From the NCBI GenBank assembly GCA_964450645.1, contig CAYVEB010000023.1, positions 1 to 28,693 of the forward strand: a DNA stretch of 28,693 bases, written 5' to 3'. Of this stretch, positions 20,678-28,693 are shown piece after piece. The translations under genes were made by a program, and so were the position numbers. The notes beneath the pieces are model-generated. The model saw only the letters and a list, made by a program, of their open reading frames with translations, was not told the origin of the DNA and made no database searches. Numbering within the stretch: position 1 is the stretch's first letter; each line of letters begins with the position of its first letter. Source of the DNA: JAKSPM01 sp964450645 (GTDB taxonomy: Bacteria; Bacillota; Clostridia; Oscillospirales; Oscillospiraceae).

Positions 20678-23351
20678 TAGTTTTTTCCCACAATATACCA
20701 CGGATTATATCAGCGGTGTGATGAGCCTCCGAAAACCGCAGAAAGAGTCATTGAAAATTCTGGAGGAGATTATAAACGGCGTACCACTTCGGAAAGGGAT
20801 GAATCTGAAAGCGGCGTTAGGAGCCGTCCACGCCATGTATCCCATTTGCTCAGATTTTGAGCGGGAGTTCATGTCGTTGACGTTTGCCTTGGCCACTGGC
20901 GTGGGTAAAACCCGATTGATGGGGGCGTTTATTGCCTATCTCTATACGCAGCACGGAGTCAAAAACTACTTTGTCGTTGCGCCTAACACTACGATCTATG
21001 AGAAACTGAAACATGACTTGAGTGACCCAAACAATCCGAAATACGTTTTCAAGGGGCTGGGGTGCTTTGCCGCCCCGCCGCAGATCATAGCGGACGATGA
21101 CTATCGGGAGAAGCCCCTGACGCTGTTCGATGCCGACGTTCACATCTTTGTGTTCAACATTGACAAGTTCAATAAAGAAGACGCCAATATGAAAAAGGTC
21201 AATGAGATGATTGGCGATTCCTTCTATCAGTTTCTCTCCAATCTGCCGGATCTGGTGCTCATCATGGACGAGTCTCACCACTACCGGGCGGAAAAGGGAG
21301 CAAAGGCATTGGATGAATTGCACCCGCTTCTCGGTCTGGAGCTGACGGCAACGCCGCTTGTGACAAAAGGCGGAAAGCAGATCCCATTCAAGAATGTTGT
21401 GTATGAGTATCCTCTGTCCCGCGCTATTGCGGATGGATATACCCGCACACCTTTTGCGGTAACACGCTCCGATATTGACTTCTACAATTTTGGAGACGAG
21501 CAGTTGGACAAGCTGATGCTGCTGGATGGTATTGCCTGTCACGAAAACGCGAAAAACAAACTGGCGGTTTATGCCGCCAATCATGGGAAACCCGTTGTTA
21601 AGCCGTTTATGCTGGTAGTCTGCAAAGATACGGAACATGCCGCGTGGGTGGAACAATTTGTAAAGTCCGATGCGTTCAGAGGCGGCATTTACCGCAATAA
21701 GACGATCATTGTCCACTCCAAGCAGAGAGGCGCGGAGAGCGATGCCAATATGCAGCTTTTGCTGGATGTGGAAGACCCTGATAACCCGGTGGAGATCGTT
21801 ATCCACGTCAACATGCTCAAAGAAGGCTGGGACGTGAATAACCTTTACACCATTGTTCCGCTGCGGACTGCCGCTTCAAAGATCCTGCGGGAGCAGATGG
21901 TCGGGCGCGGGCTGCGGCTTCCATACGGGGAGCGCACGGGAGATCGGGATGTGGATGCGGTCATGCTCACGGCCCATGATAAGTTTAATGACATCCTTGC
22001 CGAGGCACAAAAGGGCGATTCCATTTTCAAGGCCGGAAACGTCATTAAGGCGGAAGAGATCGTGCCGGAGAAAATTGAGTATACACAGCTGGCAATCGAA
22101 ATAGAGCCTGATCGGGCGCTGGACGATGCCTACGAACATACGCATATTGAGAGAACGCCTGAAACGGAGTCTCTGCTGAAAAAAGCGGCCAAGCGAATCG
22201 AAGTTGAGGTTGACCGGCACCTTCAGTCTTCGCCGGGACAAGCTATAACCCCGGAGCAAAAAGAGAAGATCGTGGAGAAGGTCAAAGAAGAAGTCTCCAC
22301 AGATAAAGATTTGGGGAAAGTTTTTGCCGAAAATGAGATGCCGCTCACAGAGTGGTTACAGTATAAGACGGAGGATACTCACCGTGCTGCACAGGCAAAG
22401 TATATCCCTATCCCGCACATCCGGGTGACGGATGCAGGAGTTGAAGAATACGCGTTTGTGGACTTTGATTTGGATTTGGCAGACTTTACCCATGTGCCTA
22501 TCAAAAACGAGGTCGTCATTCAGGACCTGATAGACATGCAGGACAGACAGCGCATCAAGGGAGACGCCATTGATTTTGAAGGGTACAATCCAAAGAAGGT
22601 CATTCTGGAGCAGCTGCGGCAAAAGCCGGAGATCGACTACGAGAAATGTTCTGCGCTACTGTTCAAATTGATTACCCAGGTCTGCAATCACTATGAGGGC
22701 AAGTTCGGCGCAAATGGTATGCAGAATATTGTCATGATGTTTAAGCGTGATATTGGAAACAAGATCTACGCTCAGATGATGCAGCATTTCTACTGTGAGA
22801 ACGGATTTCTTCAGGAAGAAGTTATCGGAACACGGAATTACAATCTGCGGCAGACGTACAGCTACAAAGAGCGCGTTGGTCTGTACGAGAGTTTTTCGTC
22901 GGATATACGTTCAGTCTTGTTTGACGGTATTAAAAAAGGCGTGTTCAGCACAGCGAAATTTGATAGCGCAGAGGGTGAATTGACGTTGGCCCGTGTCCTG
23001 GAAAGTGATCCCGATGTTCTGAACTGGCTCCGCCCTGCTCCCCAGGAGTTTAATATCACCTATAACCATGGCCATCGCTATGAGCCGGATTTTGTGGTGG
23101 AAACAGAGCAAGTGATTTATCTGGTAGAGGTAAAGCAGGAAAAGATGCTAAGCGAACCAGACGTCATAGCAAAGAAAAAACGCGGCATCCAGTATTGTGA
23201 TGTGGCTTCCCGCTGGGGCAAGGCAAACGGCTATAAGGAATGGCGCTATCTGTTCATCCCGTCAAAGCAGGTAATGCTCAGCTCGTCGTTTATGCAGTTG
23301 GCGGAACGGTTTAGGGCGCTGCGAGAAATAACACAGGGATACAAGGGGTGA
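20670..23351 (+). CDS. type III restriction endonuclease helicase/nuclease subunit (Res)
   Basis: The protein has 893 residues. Superfamily 2 motor motifs appear in order: Walker A ATGVGKT (about 75-81), DESHH (about 200), LELTATP, and motif VI QMVGRGLRLPYGER. Near residue 820 the PD-(D/E)XK nuclease core is HRYEPDFVVETEQVIYLVEVKQ, with Asp and the E-V-K pair. Res uses ATP to move along DNA from an unmodified site and cuts with Mod. All catalytic motifs are intact. The start at ATG 20670 is 6 bases after GAGGAGG (20657-20663); an ATG at 20667 is too near. It is followed after 4 bases by the HEPN-like gene. Confidence 0.95.
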   Translation: MNNSFFPQYTTDYISGVMSLRKPQKESLKILEEIINGVPLRKGMNLKAALGAVHAMYPICSDFEREFMSLTFALATGVGKTRLMGAFIAYLYTQHGVKNYFVVAPNTTIYEKLKHDLSDPNNPKYVFKGLGCFAAPPQIIADDDYREKPLTLFDADVHIFVFNIDKFNKEDANMKKVNEMIGDSFYQFLSNLPDLVLIMDESHHYRAEKGAKALDELHPLLGLELTATPLVTKGGKQIPFKNVVYEYPLSRAIADGYTRTPFAVTRSDIDFYNFGDEQLDKLMLLDGIACHENAKNKLAVYAANHGKPVVKPFMLVVCKDTEHAAWVEQFVKSDAFRGGIYRNKTIIVHSKQRGAESDANMQLLLDVEDPDNPVEIVIHVNMLKEGWDVNNLYTIVPLRTAASKILREQMVGRGLRLPYGERTGDRDVDAVMLTAHDKFNDILAEAQKGDSIFKAGNVIKAEEIVPEKIEYTQLAIEIEPDRALDDAYEHTHIERTPETESLLKKAAKRIEVEVDRHLQSSPGQAITPEQKEKIVEKVKEEVSTDKDLGKVFAENEMPLTEWLQYKTEDTHRAAQAKYIPIPHIRVTDAGVEEYAFVDFDLDLADFTHVPIKNEVVIQDLIDMQDRQRIKGDAIDFEGYNPKKVILEQLRQKPEIDYEKCSALLFKLITQVCNHYEGKFGANGMQNIVMMFKRDIGNKIYAQMMQHFYCENGFLQEEVIGTRNYNLRQTYSYKERVGLYESFSSDIRSVLFDGIKKGVFSTAKFDSAEGELTLARVLESDPDVLNWLRPAPQEFNITYNHGHRYEPDFVVETEQVIYLVEVKQEKMLSEPDVIAKKKRGIQYCDVASRWGKANGYKEWRYLFIPSKQVMLSSSFMQLAERFRALREITQGYKG

Positions 23352-23355
23352 AGAA

Positions 23356-25155
23356 ATGAGACAGGGGAATTTAGAAAAATGGTCAAATATACCTGCTTGC
23401 AGTAACTTGCTGTTCTTTTCAGAGCTTGTTAATGAGCTTTTATTTGATTACTCAATCCCTTCAAATAGAATTGCGACATTGAACAGTCATTACTTGTGTT
23501 TGGATGCACTTAGTGCAATTAAGGGGATAGAAAACGCTGGGGTTCCTGAAGGTACATTAAAACCCATTGTAGCAGAGCTTTACCTTTCCCTTAAAAAAGA
23601 TCCTGTATTCGATCAAAGCACCAACAATCCGCTTAAGTATTTTGTTAAATATGACAATGAGAGATTTAGAATTAGCACTAAGACTACCGAATTGAACTAC
23701 AACGAACTAAAAAATGCCGTTTTTGCTATTTGTAATCATTATTTTAAATCAGATAGCAACTGGTATTACGAAACGATTAAGGAAAGAATATGCGACATTG
23801 TTTTGGGCAATCGCGCTGAAAATCAGCAAGACCTGTTCAGATTAGTTAAATCACTACTAACTGAGTTGATTAATGCTGGATATAGCTCACATTATATATT
23901 TACTGTAATGAATGATTTGCTTTGGGAACCTAAAGAAACGATAAATTGTCCAGATATAATTAATCGGTTCTTCGAGGCATTTTCATTTATAAAAAAGGAA
24001 TTTAAGGTTGTCTTTGCCGTGCACAAGGCAAAGATGAGTAAATTTATTCATTATATCGAAGATTTCTCTTTTGCAGACGAATTATCAACTAGAACAGACC
24101 AGCATGTTGAAAAGAATTTTCTTGCGCCAAAGAGAAAACAAGCTTTTCTAGTTGTTGCCAGCAGCGCACTTGACCAGTATAAAGCAGCGCAGAATGCAAG
24201 GGATATGATTTCTTTAAATACTGCGTTCTACCGTCTTTGTGACCACGATTATAAATATGATATTAATAGTGCACGTTGCGGAGTGTATGATGATACAAAG
24301 TTTTATAGGGTTCCGCAGAGGAAAAGTGCGTTATCACACGCGAAGATGCCCCCCGGCAGACAGATAGAGGAGTATTTGAATGCATCAGTAAAGGCGCTTG
24401 ATTCGCTTGTGCGGCACCCGTCGGACGACTTTTTCGCGTTGCTAAGTGCAGCACAATTCCATGCACAGTCATTAGATAGCACGACTTCTTCACAAAATCA
24501 GCTGCTTGATTTATGGGCAATTTTTGAATCTGTTTTAGATATTAGTAGTGCTCATACATCTGAAAGAATATCGCAGATTTGCAGATATCTTGTCCCAATA
24601 CTCAAAAGAAAGTATATTTACTCTCTTTTCTCCCAGTTAGCAAACGACATAAAGAATTATTCAGAAAATATATATCGACAGATCGTTGGAACAAGTGAAA
24701 TAGAAACTGAAGTAGTACAAAAAATATGTGAATTTGTACTACTAAGTTCCAATGCTGACGAACGAGTTAAGTTTCTTGGTTCTTGTTCTGACTATCCTCT
24801 TTTGAAAGAACGAATAGAGTATTACTCTCGAATGCTGAATAAACCAGCAGACGTGTATGCTTTTGTTGAAAAGCATGCGGAGCGTGTAAAATGGCAAATT
24901 ATGCGCATATATAGAAATAGGAATCTAATTATTCACAATGGTGATAATATGCCCTACCTTGAGCTTTTAATTGAAAACTTACATTCCTATGTTGATGATT
25001 TTATGAGTTATTTAATTCATTGCCTTTCGGAAGGTGCTAACGTCCAACGTATGTGCCAAGAGTTGTTTTCTAAAGAGTGTGAGTGGGTTGCAGAGTTCTC
25101 TAAAAACAAGGCTGAGATGACTTCCGGAATGATTTGTAAAATGCTTGCGATCTAA
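23356..25155 (+). CDS. large HEPN-motif protein linked to the type III system
   Basis: This 599-residue protein has no close named family that I can see. Near the end, RIYRNRNLIIHNGDN contains R522-N-L-I-I-H527, the R-x4-H motif of HEPN RNases. It sits in a helical C-terminal region (about 400-570) like Apea-like HEPN domains. The rest is helix-rich with many Asn and Lys. There is no membrane segment. It begins 4 bases after Res under the same promoter and ends at a terminator. It is clearly more AT-rich than mod and res, which suggests separate acquisition. A plausible role is a toxic RNase back-up that acts when restriction fails, but this is inference. It could also be a non-catalytic partner. 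Confidence 0.8.
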   Translation: MRQGNLEKWSNIPACSNLLFFSELVNELLFDYSIPSNRIATLNSHYLCLDALSAIKGIENAGVPEGTLKPIVAELYLSLKKDPVFDQSTNNPLKYFVKYDNERFRISTKTTELNYNELKNAVFAICNHYFKSDSNWYYETIKERICDIVLGNRAENQQDLFRLVKSLLTELINAGYSSHYIFTVMNDLLWEPKETINCPDIINRFFEAFSFIKKEFKVVFAVHKAKMSKFIHYIEDFSFADELSTRTDQHVEKNFLAPKRKQAFLVVASSALDQYKAAQNARDMISLNTAFYRLCDHDYKYDINSARCGVYDDTKFYRVPQRKSALSHAKMPPGRQIEEYLNASVKALDSLVRHPSDDFFALLSAAQFHAQSLDSTTSSQNQLLDLWAIFESVLDISSAHTSERISQICRYLVPILKRKYIYSLFSQLANDIKNYSENIYRQIVGTSEIETEVVQKICEFVLLSSNADERVKFLGSCSDYPLLKERIEYYSRMLNKPADVYAFVEKHAERVKWQIMRIYRNRNLIIHNGDNMPYLELLIENLHSYVDDFMSYLIHCLSEGANVQRMCQELFSKECEWVAEFSKNKAEMTSGMICKMLAI

Positions 25156-25160
25156 TTAAT

Positions 25161-25188
25161 ATCCGGGTTGACAACAGCCCGGATTTTT
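25161..25188 (+). terminator. terminator of the mod-res-HEPN operon
   Basis: ATCCGGG (25161-25167) and CCCGGAT (25178-25184) with a ten-base loop, then TTTT, 6 bases after the HEPN stop. Confidence 0.8.
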
Positions 25189-25196
25189 ATTACACT
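25168..25196 (+). promoter_or_regulatory. XRE-YhcG promoter embedded in the terminator
   Basis: TTGACA (25168-25173) forms the first bases of the terminator loop; 17 bases later TACACT (25191-25196). The start point is about 25 bases before ATG 25227. Confidence 0.65.
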
Positions 25197-25226
25197 GAAA
25201 CTACTATTCCGAAAGGCAGTGAGGCT

Positions 25227-25592
25227 ATGAAGTTGCTTGGCAGCAGGCTCCGCGCTCTGCGCGAGAGCATCGGTATGTCGCAGATCAAGCTGGCCGAGGA
25301 GATCGGCTCTACCCAATCCAGCATCAATCACTATGAAAATGGGCAGTCCGCCCCTCCCATCCGGCTGATGCGGAAGTATGCGGACTACTTTGATGTGTCT
25401 ATGGACTACATCTATGGCCGCTGCGATGACCCGCGGGGCAAGTTATTTCAAGCCAAACCGCCGGTATCGGCCAGCAACTCGGAACTGCGAAAGTTCGTGG
25501 ATATGTGCCTCGACCCGGAATCTCCCATGAACGAAAAGCTTAGAGCGGCCTTGCTGCAGCTACTGGAGGAGAGAGCAGGAGCGAAGAATTGA
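25227..25592 (+). CDS. XRE-family helix-turn-helix regulator
   Basis: The protein has 121 residues. Residues about 6-60 form a Cro/C1-type domain: LRALRESIGMSQIKLAEEIG, the recognition helix in STQSSINHYENGQ, then the fourth and fifth helices ending DVSMDYIYGRCDDP. The remaining 55 residues are helical and may make dimers. It overlaps the YhcG gene start (TTG within its stop), so regulator and nuclease are made together, a common pattern for self-repressing defence cassettes. The ribosome site is only fair (AAAGG, 11 bases, or GTGAGG, 2 bases). Confidence 0.92.
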   Translation: MKLLGSRLRALRESIGMSQIKLAEEIGSTQSSINHYENGQSAPPIRLMRKYADYFDVSMDYIYGRCDDPRGKLFQAKPPVSASNSELRKFVDMCLDPESPMNEKLRAALLQLLEERAGAKN

Positions 25593-26558
25593 CGCCCAAA
25601 ACGCAGTTCGATGAAACCATATTCATCATTGACAATGCCCGCAGCCGCGCGCTGAAGGCTGTCAATGCTGAACTGATCCACATGTATTGGGACATCGGCG
25701 CATATCTCTCCAGGCTGTGTGCGGAGTCGTCTTTCGGCGATAAGGTCATTGACGGGGTCGCGGCCTATATCACCGATCACAATCCAGGCGTGAAGGGATT
25801 CACCCGTCGTGGGCTGTACCGTATGCGCCAGTTTTACGAAACATATGCCGACGATGAATTTGTGTCACCGCTGGTGACACAAATCAGCTGGACGAATCAT
25901 TTGGTGATCCTGTCGAGATCAAAGACGGCGGAGGAGCGCCAAGGAACGCTATTCCAAGCGGGAACTGGAGAGGCAGATCGACGCTTCTTATTATGAGCGC
26001 CATATGCTTTCCAATCAAAAGCCGCTGCCAAAGCTGGTGTCGGAGGATGTCCGCCGCAATATCCTGGATTCTTATGTGCTGGAGTTTCTTAACCTGCCAA
26101 AGGATTATTCAGAGCGCAATCTCCGCAAGGCGATCACTGGCAACCTGAAGAATTTTATTCTTGAATTTGGCAAGGACTTCACGTTTATCGGCGAGGAATA
26201 CCGCATCCAGGTGGGCGGCGAGGATTTCTATATTGATCTGCTGTTTTATAACCGTGCTCTTTCCTGCCTTGTGCCCGTCGAGCTGAAGATCGGGAAGTTC
26301 AAGCCAGAGCATATTGGCCAGATCACCTTCTATCTGGAAGCCCTGGATAGGGACGTGAAGAAACCAAACGAGAATCCCAGCGTGGGTGTTGTCCTCTGTG
26401 CTGGAAAGGATGATGCGGTCGTCGAATATGCCCTGAGCCGTAGCACTTCCCCCACGCTTGTATCAAGCTATACGAGATGTTTACCGGACAAAAAGCTGTT
26501 ACAGGATAAACTCCGCGAGTTGACCGAGCTTGCGTTGGAGGGAACGGAAACGGATTGA
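25589..26558 (+). pseudogene. YhcG/DUF1016 PD-(D/E)XK nuclease gene broken by a short deletion
   Basis: The N-terminal half (from TTG 25589, with AGGAG 7 bases upstream) is the DUF1016 domain: ELIHMYWDIGAYLSRL, GFTRRGLYRMRQFYE, ISWTNHLVILSRSKTAEER. The C-terminal half (read from about 25941) continues KERYSKRELERQIDASYYER and holds the PD-(D/E)XK nuclease core GEDFYIDLLFYNRALSCLVP followed by VELKIGKFKPEHIGQ. Frames change at 25940, and the family-typical stretch (an EFYLRLCI-like octapeptide) is missing, so about 26 bases seem deleted. Both domains are otherwise intact. YhcG-type nucleases occur in mobile elements and some defence loci. As read, no full-length protein is made. Confidence 0.85.
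25858..25884. repeat. perfect 12-base inverted repeat inside the YhcG gene
   Basis: ATTTGTGTCACC (25858-25869), GCT, GGTGACACAAAT (25873-25884). It codes EFVSPLVTQIS, which fits the protein family, so it may be chance codon use or a binding site. Confidence 0.6.
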
Positions 26559-26652
26559 CGGTTTTTGCAGAGTATATTCCGCAAATCATACGCGATAATT
26601 GTTCTGAAGCGCATTGGTTAAAGGGCTACTGATCATGGGACGGAGGGAAAGC

Positions 26653-26952
26653 ATGGGAGAGAAAAGCCAGAGAATCGTTTTGCCCTGTGATTGCAAATGC
26701 TGCATGCTTGTAATCGAAAAGACGATTTGGGAAGATGGTGAAGTAAGCTATGATATTTTCATTCAGGATTCCAGATATGACCATGAGTATAACACGCTTT
26801 GCGGACGGCTAAAAAGAGCCTGGAAATCGTTACTTGGGAAACCTATCTATTATAATGACCTCTATCTTGACGGCGAGGAAACATTCAAGAAGCTTGTAAA
26901 GGACATGGAGCGGTTATTGTTGTCGAATCTGAGCGAGGAGGGAAACACATGA
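26653..26952 (+). CDS. hypothetical protein typical of clostridial elements, 99 residues
   Basis: It begins MGEKSQRIVLPCDCKCCMLV and goes on IEKTIWEDGEVSYDIFIQDS and YDHEYNTLCGRLKRAW with a charged helical end. Cysteines in CDCKCC could bind a metal. Beta-rich first half, helical second half. The same type of protein recurs next to serine recombinases in Clostridia; no function is known. ATG 26653 has GGAGG 5 bases upstream; an ATG at 26635 is less well served. Its stop overlaps the recombinase start as ATGA. Confidence 0.78.
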   Translation: MGEKSQRIVLPCDCKCCMLVIEKTIWEDGEVSYDIFIQDSRYDHEYNTLCGRLKRAWKSLLGKPIYYNDLYLDGEETFKKLVKDMERLLLSNLSEEGNT

Positions 26953-28424
26953 ACGCTGTGATCTATGCCCGGTACTCCTCGGATAACCAGAGGGAAGAGA
27001 GCATAGAAGGGCAGATACGCGAATGCAACGAGTACGCCGAGCGCAATGGGATCACGGTCCTGCGTAGCTATATAGACCGGGCGCTGTCCGCCCGCACTGC
27101 CGACCGCCCAGAGTTCCAGCGCATGATCCGAGACAGTGAGAAGGGCTTGTTCGACGTGGTGCTGGTATGGAAGCTGGATCGATTCTCCCGCGACCGCTAT
27201 GACAGCGCCCACTATAAACACATTCTGAAAAAGAACGGCGTCAAGGTGCTGTCCGCCAAGGAGAACATCTCCGAGGGGCCGGAGGGCATCATCCTGGAAT
27301 CCATGCTGGAGGGCTACGCGGAGTATTACTCGGCAGAGCTGTCGGAGAAGATCCACCGGGGTCAGAAGGAGAATGCCCTGAAGTGCAAGAATAACGGCGG
27401 CTGGCGGGCGCTGGGCTATGCCGTGGATGAGGACGGGTCCTTTGTGATCAACCCGCTGACGGCGCCGCTGGTCAAGGAGATGTTCACCCGCTACGCCGAC
27501 GGCGAGAGCATCACGGACATCGCCCAGTCCCTGAACGACCGGGGGCTGACCACGACCCAGGGCAGACCGTTTCGCTGCGCCACGGTGAGCATCATGCTCA
27601 AGAACAGGAAATAATACATTGGCGAGTACCGCTACGGCGGCGTAGTGGTCCCTGGCGGCGTTCCCGCCATCATCGATGAGGAGACATTCCAGAAAGTCCA
27701 GGAGCGGATGGCCAGAAACAAGAAGTCTCCGGCCTCGGCAAAGGCATCGGACGAATATCTTTTGACAACCAAACTGTTCTGCGGGACCTGCGGGCGGCTG
27801 ATGGTGGGAGAGAGCGGCACCAGCGGCACGAAGGGCGTCAAGCATTATTACTACAAATGCGGCGGTGCAAAACGGCACAAGGGGTGCAAGCGCAAGGCGG
27901 TCAAGAAGCGGTGGATCGAGCGGGCCGTCGTGCTGTGGACGGTCAAGCAGGTATTGCAGGACCAGGAGATCGATCGTATCGCGGAGTCCATAGTCGAGCT
28001 GCAAAAGCGGGAGGACACGACCCTGCCGACGCTGCGGCGTCAGCTCCAGGAGTGCGAAAAGGGCGTAGAGAATATGCTGAACGCGATCCAAGCTGGCGTA
28101 CTCACCGCATCGACCAAGGAGCGTTTGGAGCGGTTGGAGACACAGCGGGACAATCTGAAGATCGCCATCCTGCAGGCGCAGATGCAGCGGCCAACATACA
28201 CGAAAGAACAGATCGTGGGCTGGATCGGCAAGTTCAAGTACGGAAACGCCGATGACCCAGAGTATCAAAGAAGCATCATCGATACGTTCGTCAACTCGGT
28301 GTACGTCTTTGACGATAAGCTGGTATTCACCTTCAACTACCACGACGGGACGGAGACCATTACCCTGAAGGAGATCGAAGAAACCTTCGGTTCGGATTTA
28401 ACTCAACACGCTCCACCAAATTGA
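26949..28424 (+). pseudogene. large serine recombinase interrupted by an in-frame TAA
   Basis: The resolvase catalytic domain begins NAVIYARYSSDNQREESIEG (nucleophile Ser10 or Ser11) and has VLVWKLDRFSRDRYDSAHY. The Recombinase domain starts GWRALGYAVDEDG. The first frame stops at TAA (27612-27614) after SIMLKNRK, and the same frame goes on YIGEYRYGGVVVPGGVPAII. The zinc ribbon LFCGTCGRLM ... YKCGG ... GCKRK and a C-terminal coiled coil follow, ending at 28424. Family members read NRKYIGEY without a break, so the TAA is an extra codon. The gene should drive integration and excision; with the stop it yields a 221-residue catalytic fragment. Sequencing error or readthrough are alternatives. Its last codons lie on the attR repeat. 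Confidence 0.92.
28411..28419 (+). repeat. candidate attR core in the recombinase 3' end
   Basis: CTCCACCAA, the last sense codons of the recombinase (Pro-Pro-Asn) before TGA. It copies the tRNA-Ala end at 13192-13200. GGTTCGG lies 22 bases upstream, a further echo of a T arm. Confidence 0.6.
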
Positions 28425-28433
28425 ATTTAGGAA

Positions 28434-28470
28434 GACACAGTCGCTGGGGGCATCCGGCGGCTGTGTTTTT
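28434..28470 (+). terminator. terminator at the right border, probably the original tRNA-Ala terminator
   Basis: ACACAGTCGC (28435-28444) pairs with GCGGCTGTGT (28457-28466) with one G-T pair, followed by TTTT. It lies 15 bases beyond the attR core, the place where the tRNA terminator would be in an empty site. Confidence 0.75.
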
Positions 28471-28693
28471 GTATTCCGAAGGGGCTGTCGCAAAACGAAA
28501 AACGAAAGATGAGCGCCAACCCTTGTTTCCATGTCTAAGGCAGCAGGAATCGTGAAAAGTGGTACAATTGTGAAAAATTAACCACAACGATCCAAGCATA
28601 TACCTCAAGAAAGGTACGCGAAACGGTATCATATTCGGCTGGACAATCGTCAATCAAGTGGACAAGCAAGATTTTGAAAAAACAGAGTTTCTG
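28471..28693. other. right flank without a supported gene
   Basis: A stretch GGGGCTGTCGCAAAACG (28481-28497) resembles the outer end of IS1182-like insertion sequences. From about 28580 to the window end one frame is open and reads KKGTRNGIIFGWTIVNQVD, but it has no start codon or ribosome site and another frame is also open. It may be the edge of a flanking gene. Confidence 0.3.

Noticed and set aside
20850..21806. 318-residue minus-strand open frame inside res
   Set aside because: It lies wholly under the helicase domain with intact motifs and has no ribosome site.
26862..28343. 493-residue minus-strand open frame opposite the recombinase
   Set aside because: The plus strand codes the serine recombinase with clear domains; the minus frame is an antisense artefact of GC-rich codons.

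Overview
The window looks like a chromosome segment of a low-to-mid GC anaerobic Firmicute, most likely a member of the Clostridia in the Oscillospiraceae/Ruminococcaceae sphere. The evidence is an IreB-family protein, an SH3-NlpC/P60 endopeptidase, a YugP-type zinc peptidase, a DUF1934 protein, the acetylase branch of diaminopimelate synthesis, consensus sigma-A promoters with 17-bp spacers (often with an extended -10), strong AGGAGG ribosome sites, and a typical clostridial mobilizable element. The genus cannot be fixed from the sequence alone.

Layout. (1) 1-2960: tRNA-Leu(CAG) on the minus strand; then ireB, a small conserved unknown gene, a secreted NlpC/P60 hydrolase and a YfcE-like phosphodiesterase on the plus strand, separated by clear promoters and hairpin terminators. 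(2) 3035-4660, minus strand: a TIGR04255-family gene translationally coupled (ATGA) to a YugP-like membrane zinc peptidase, whose coupled start is followed at codon 5 by an in-frame TAA. (3) 4700-5090: a decayed transposase 5' end and palindromes. (4) 5094-13015: a lysine/meso-diaminopimelate and cell-wall precursor block. dapH (minus) diverges from an N-acetyl-diaminopimelate deacetylase, an aminotransferase, dapB, lysC (with its own promoter) and dapA; then ddl and a DUF1934 gene. Together these cover aspartate phosphorylation, formation and reduction of dihydrodipicolinate, N-acetylation, transamination and deacetylation, plus D-Ala-D-Ala synthesis. asd, dapF and lysA are not in the window.

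(5) 13124-28424: tRNA-Ala(GGC) followed by a roughly 15.2-kb integrated element. A nine-base repeat equal to the tRNA 3' end is found again at the 3' end of a serine recombinase gene, giving candidate attL and attR. The element has a MobA/MobL relaxase with a Cys-rich VLP protein, DUF3847 and a 59-residue protein behind a long structured leader. It also has DUF6076, DUF6061 and other small mobile-element proteins, and a ribbon-helix-helix regulator. No type IV secretion gene is visible, so it is best read as an integrative mobilizable element. Its cargo is a defence island: a type III restriction-modification pair (Mod and Res) followed directly by an AT-rich 599-residue gene with a HEPN-like RNase motif, then an XRE regulator coupled to a YhcG/DUF1016 PD-(D/E)XK nuclease gene.

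The element shows decay. The serine recombinase has an in-frame TAA between its two halves, the YhcG gene has a short frameshifting deletion, and a small membrane ORF before mod is broken. The relaxase appears to start at an AUU codon. The most interesting candidates are the Mod-Res-HEPN module, the long structured leader fed by a nearly symmetric two-way promoter, and the tRNA-end integration in which the element appears to bring a substitute terminator for the tRNA.
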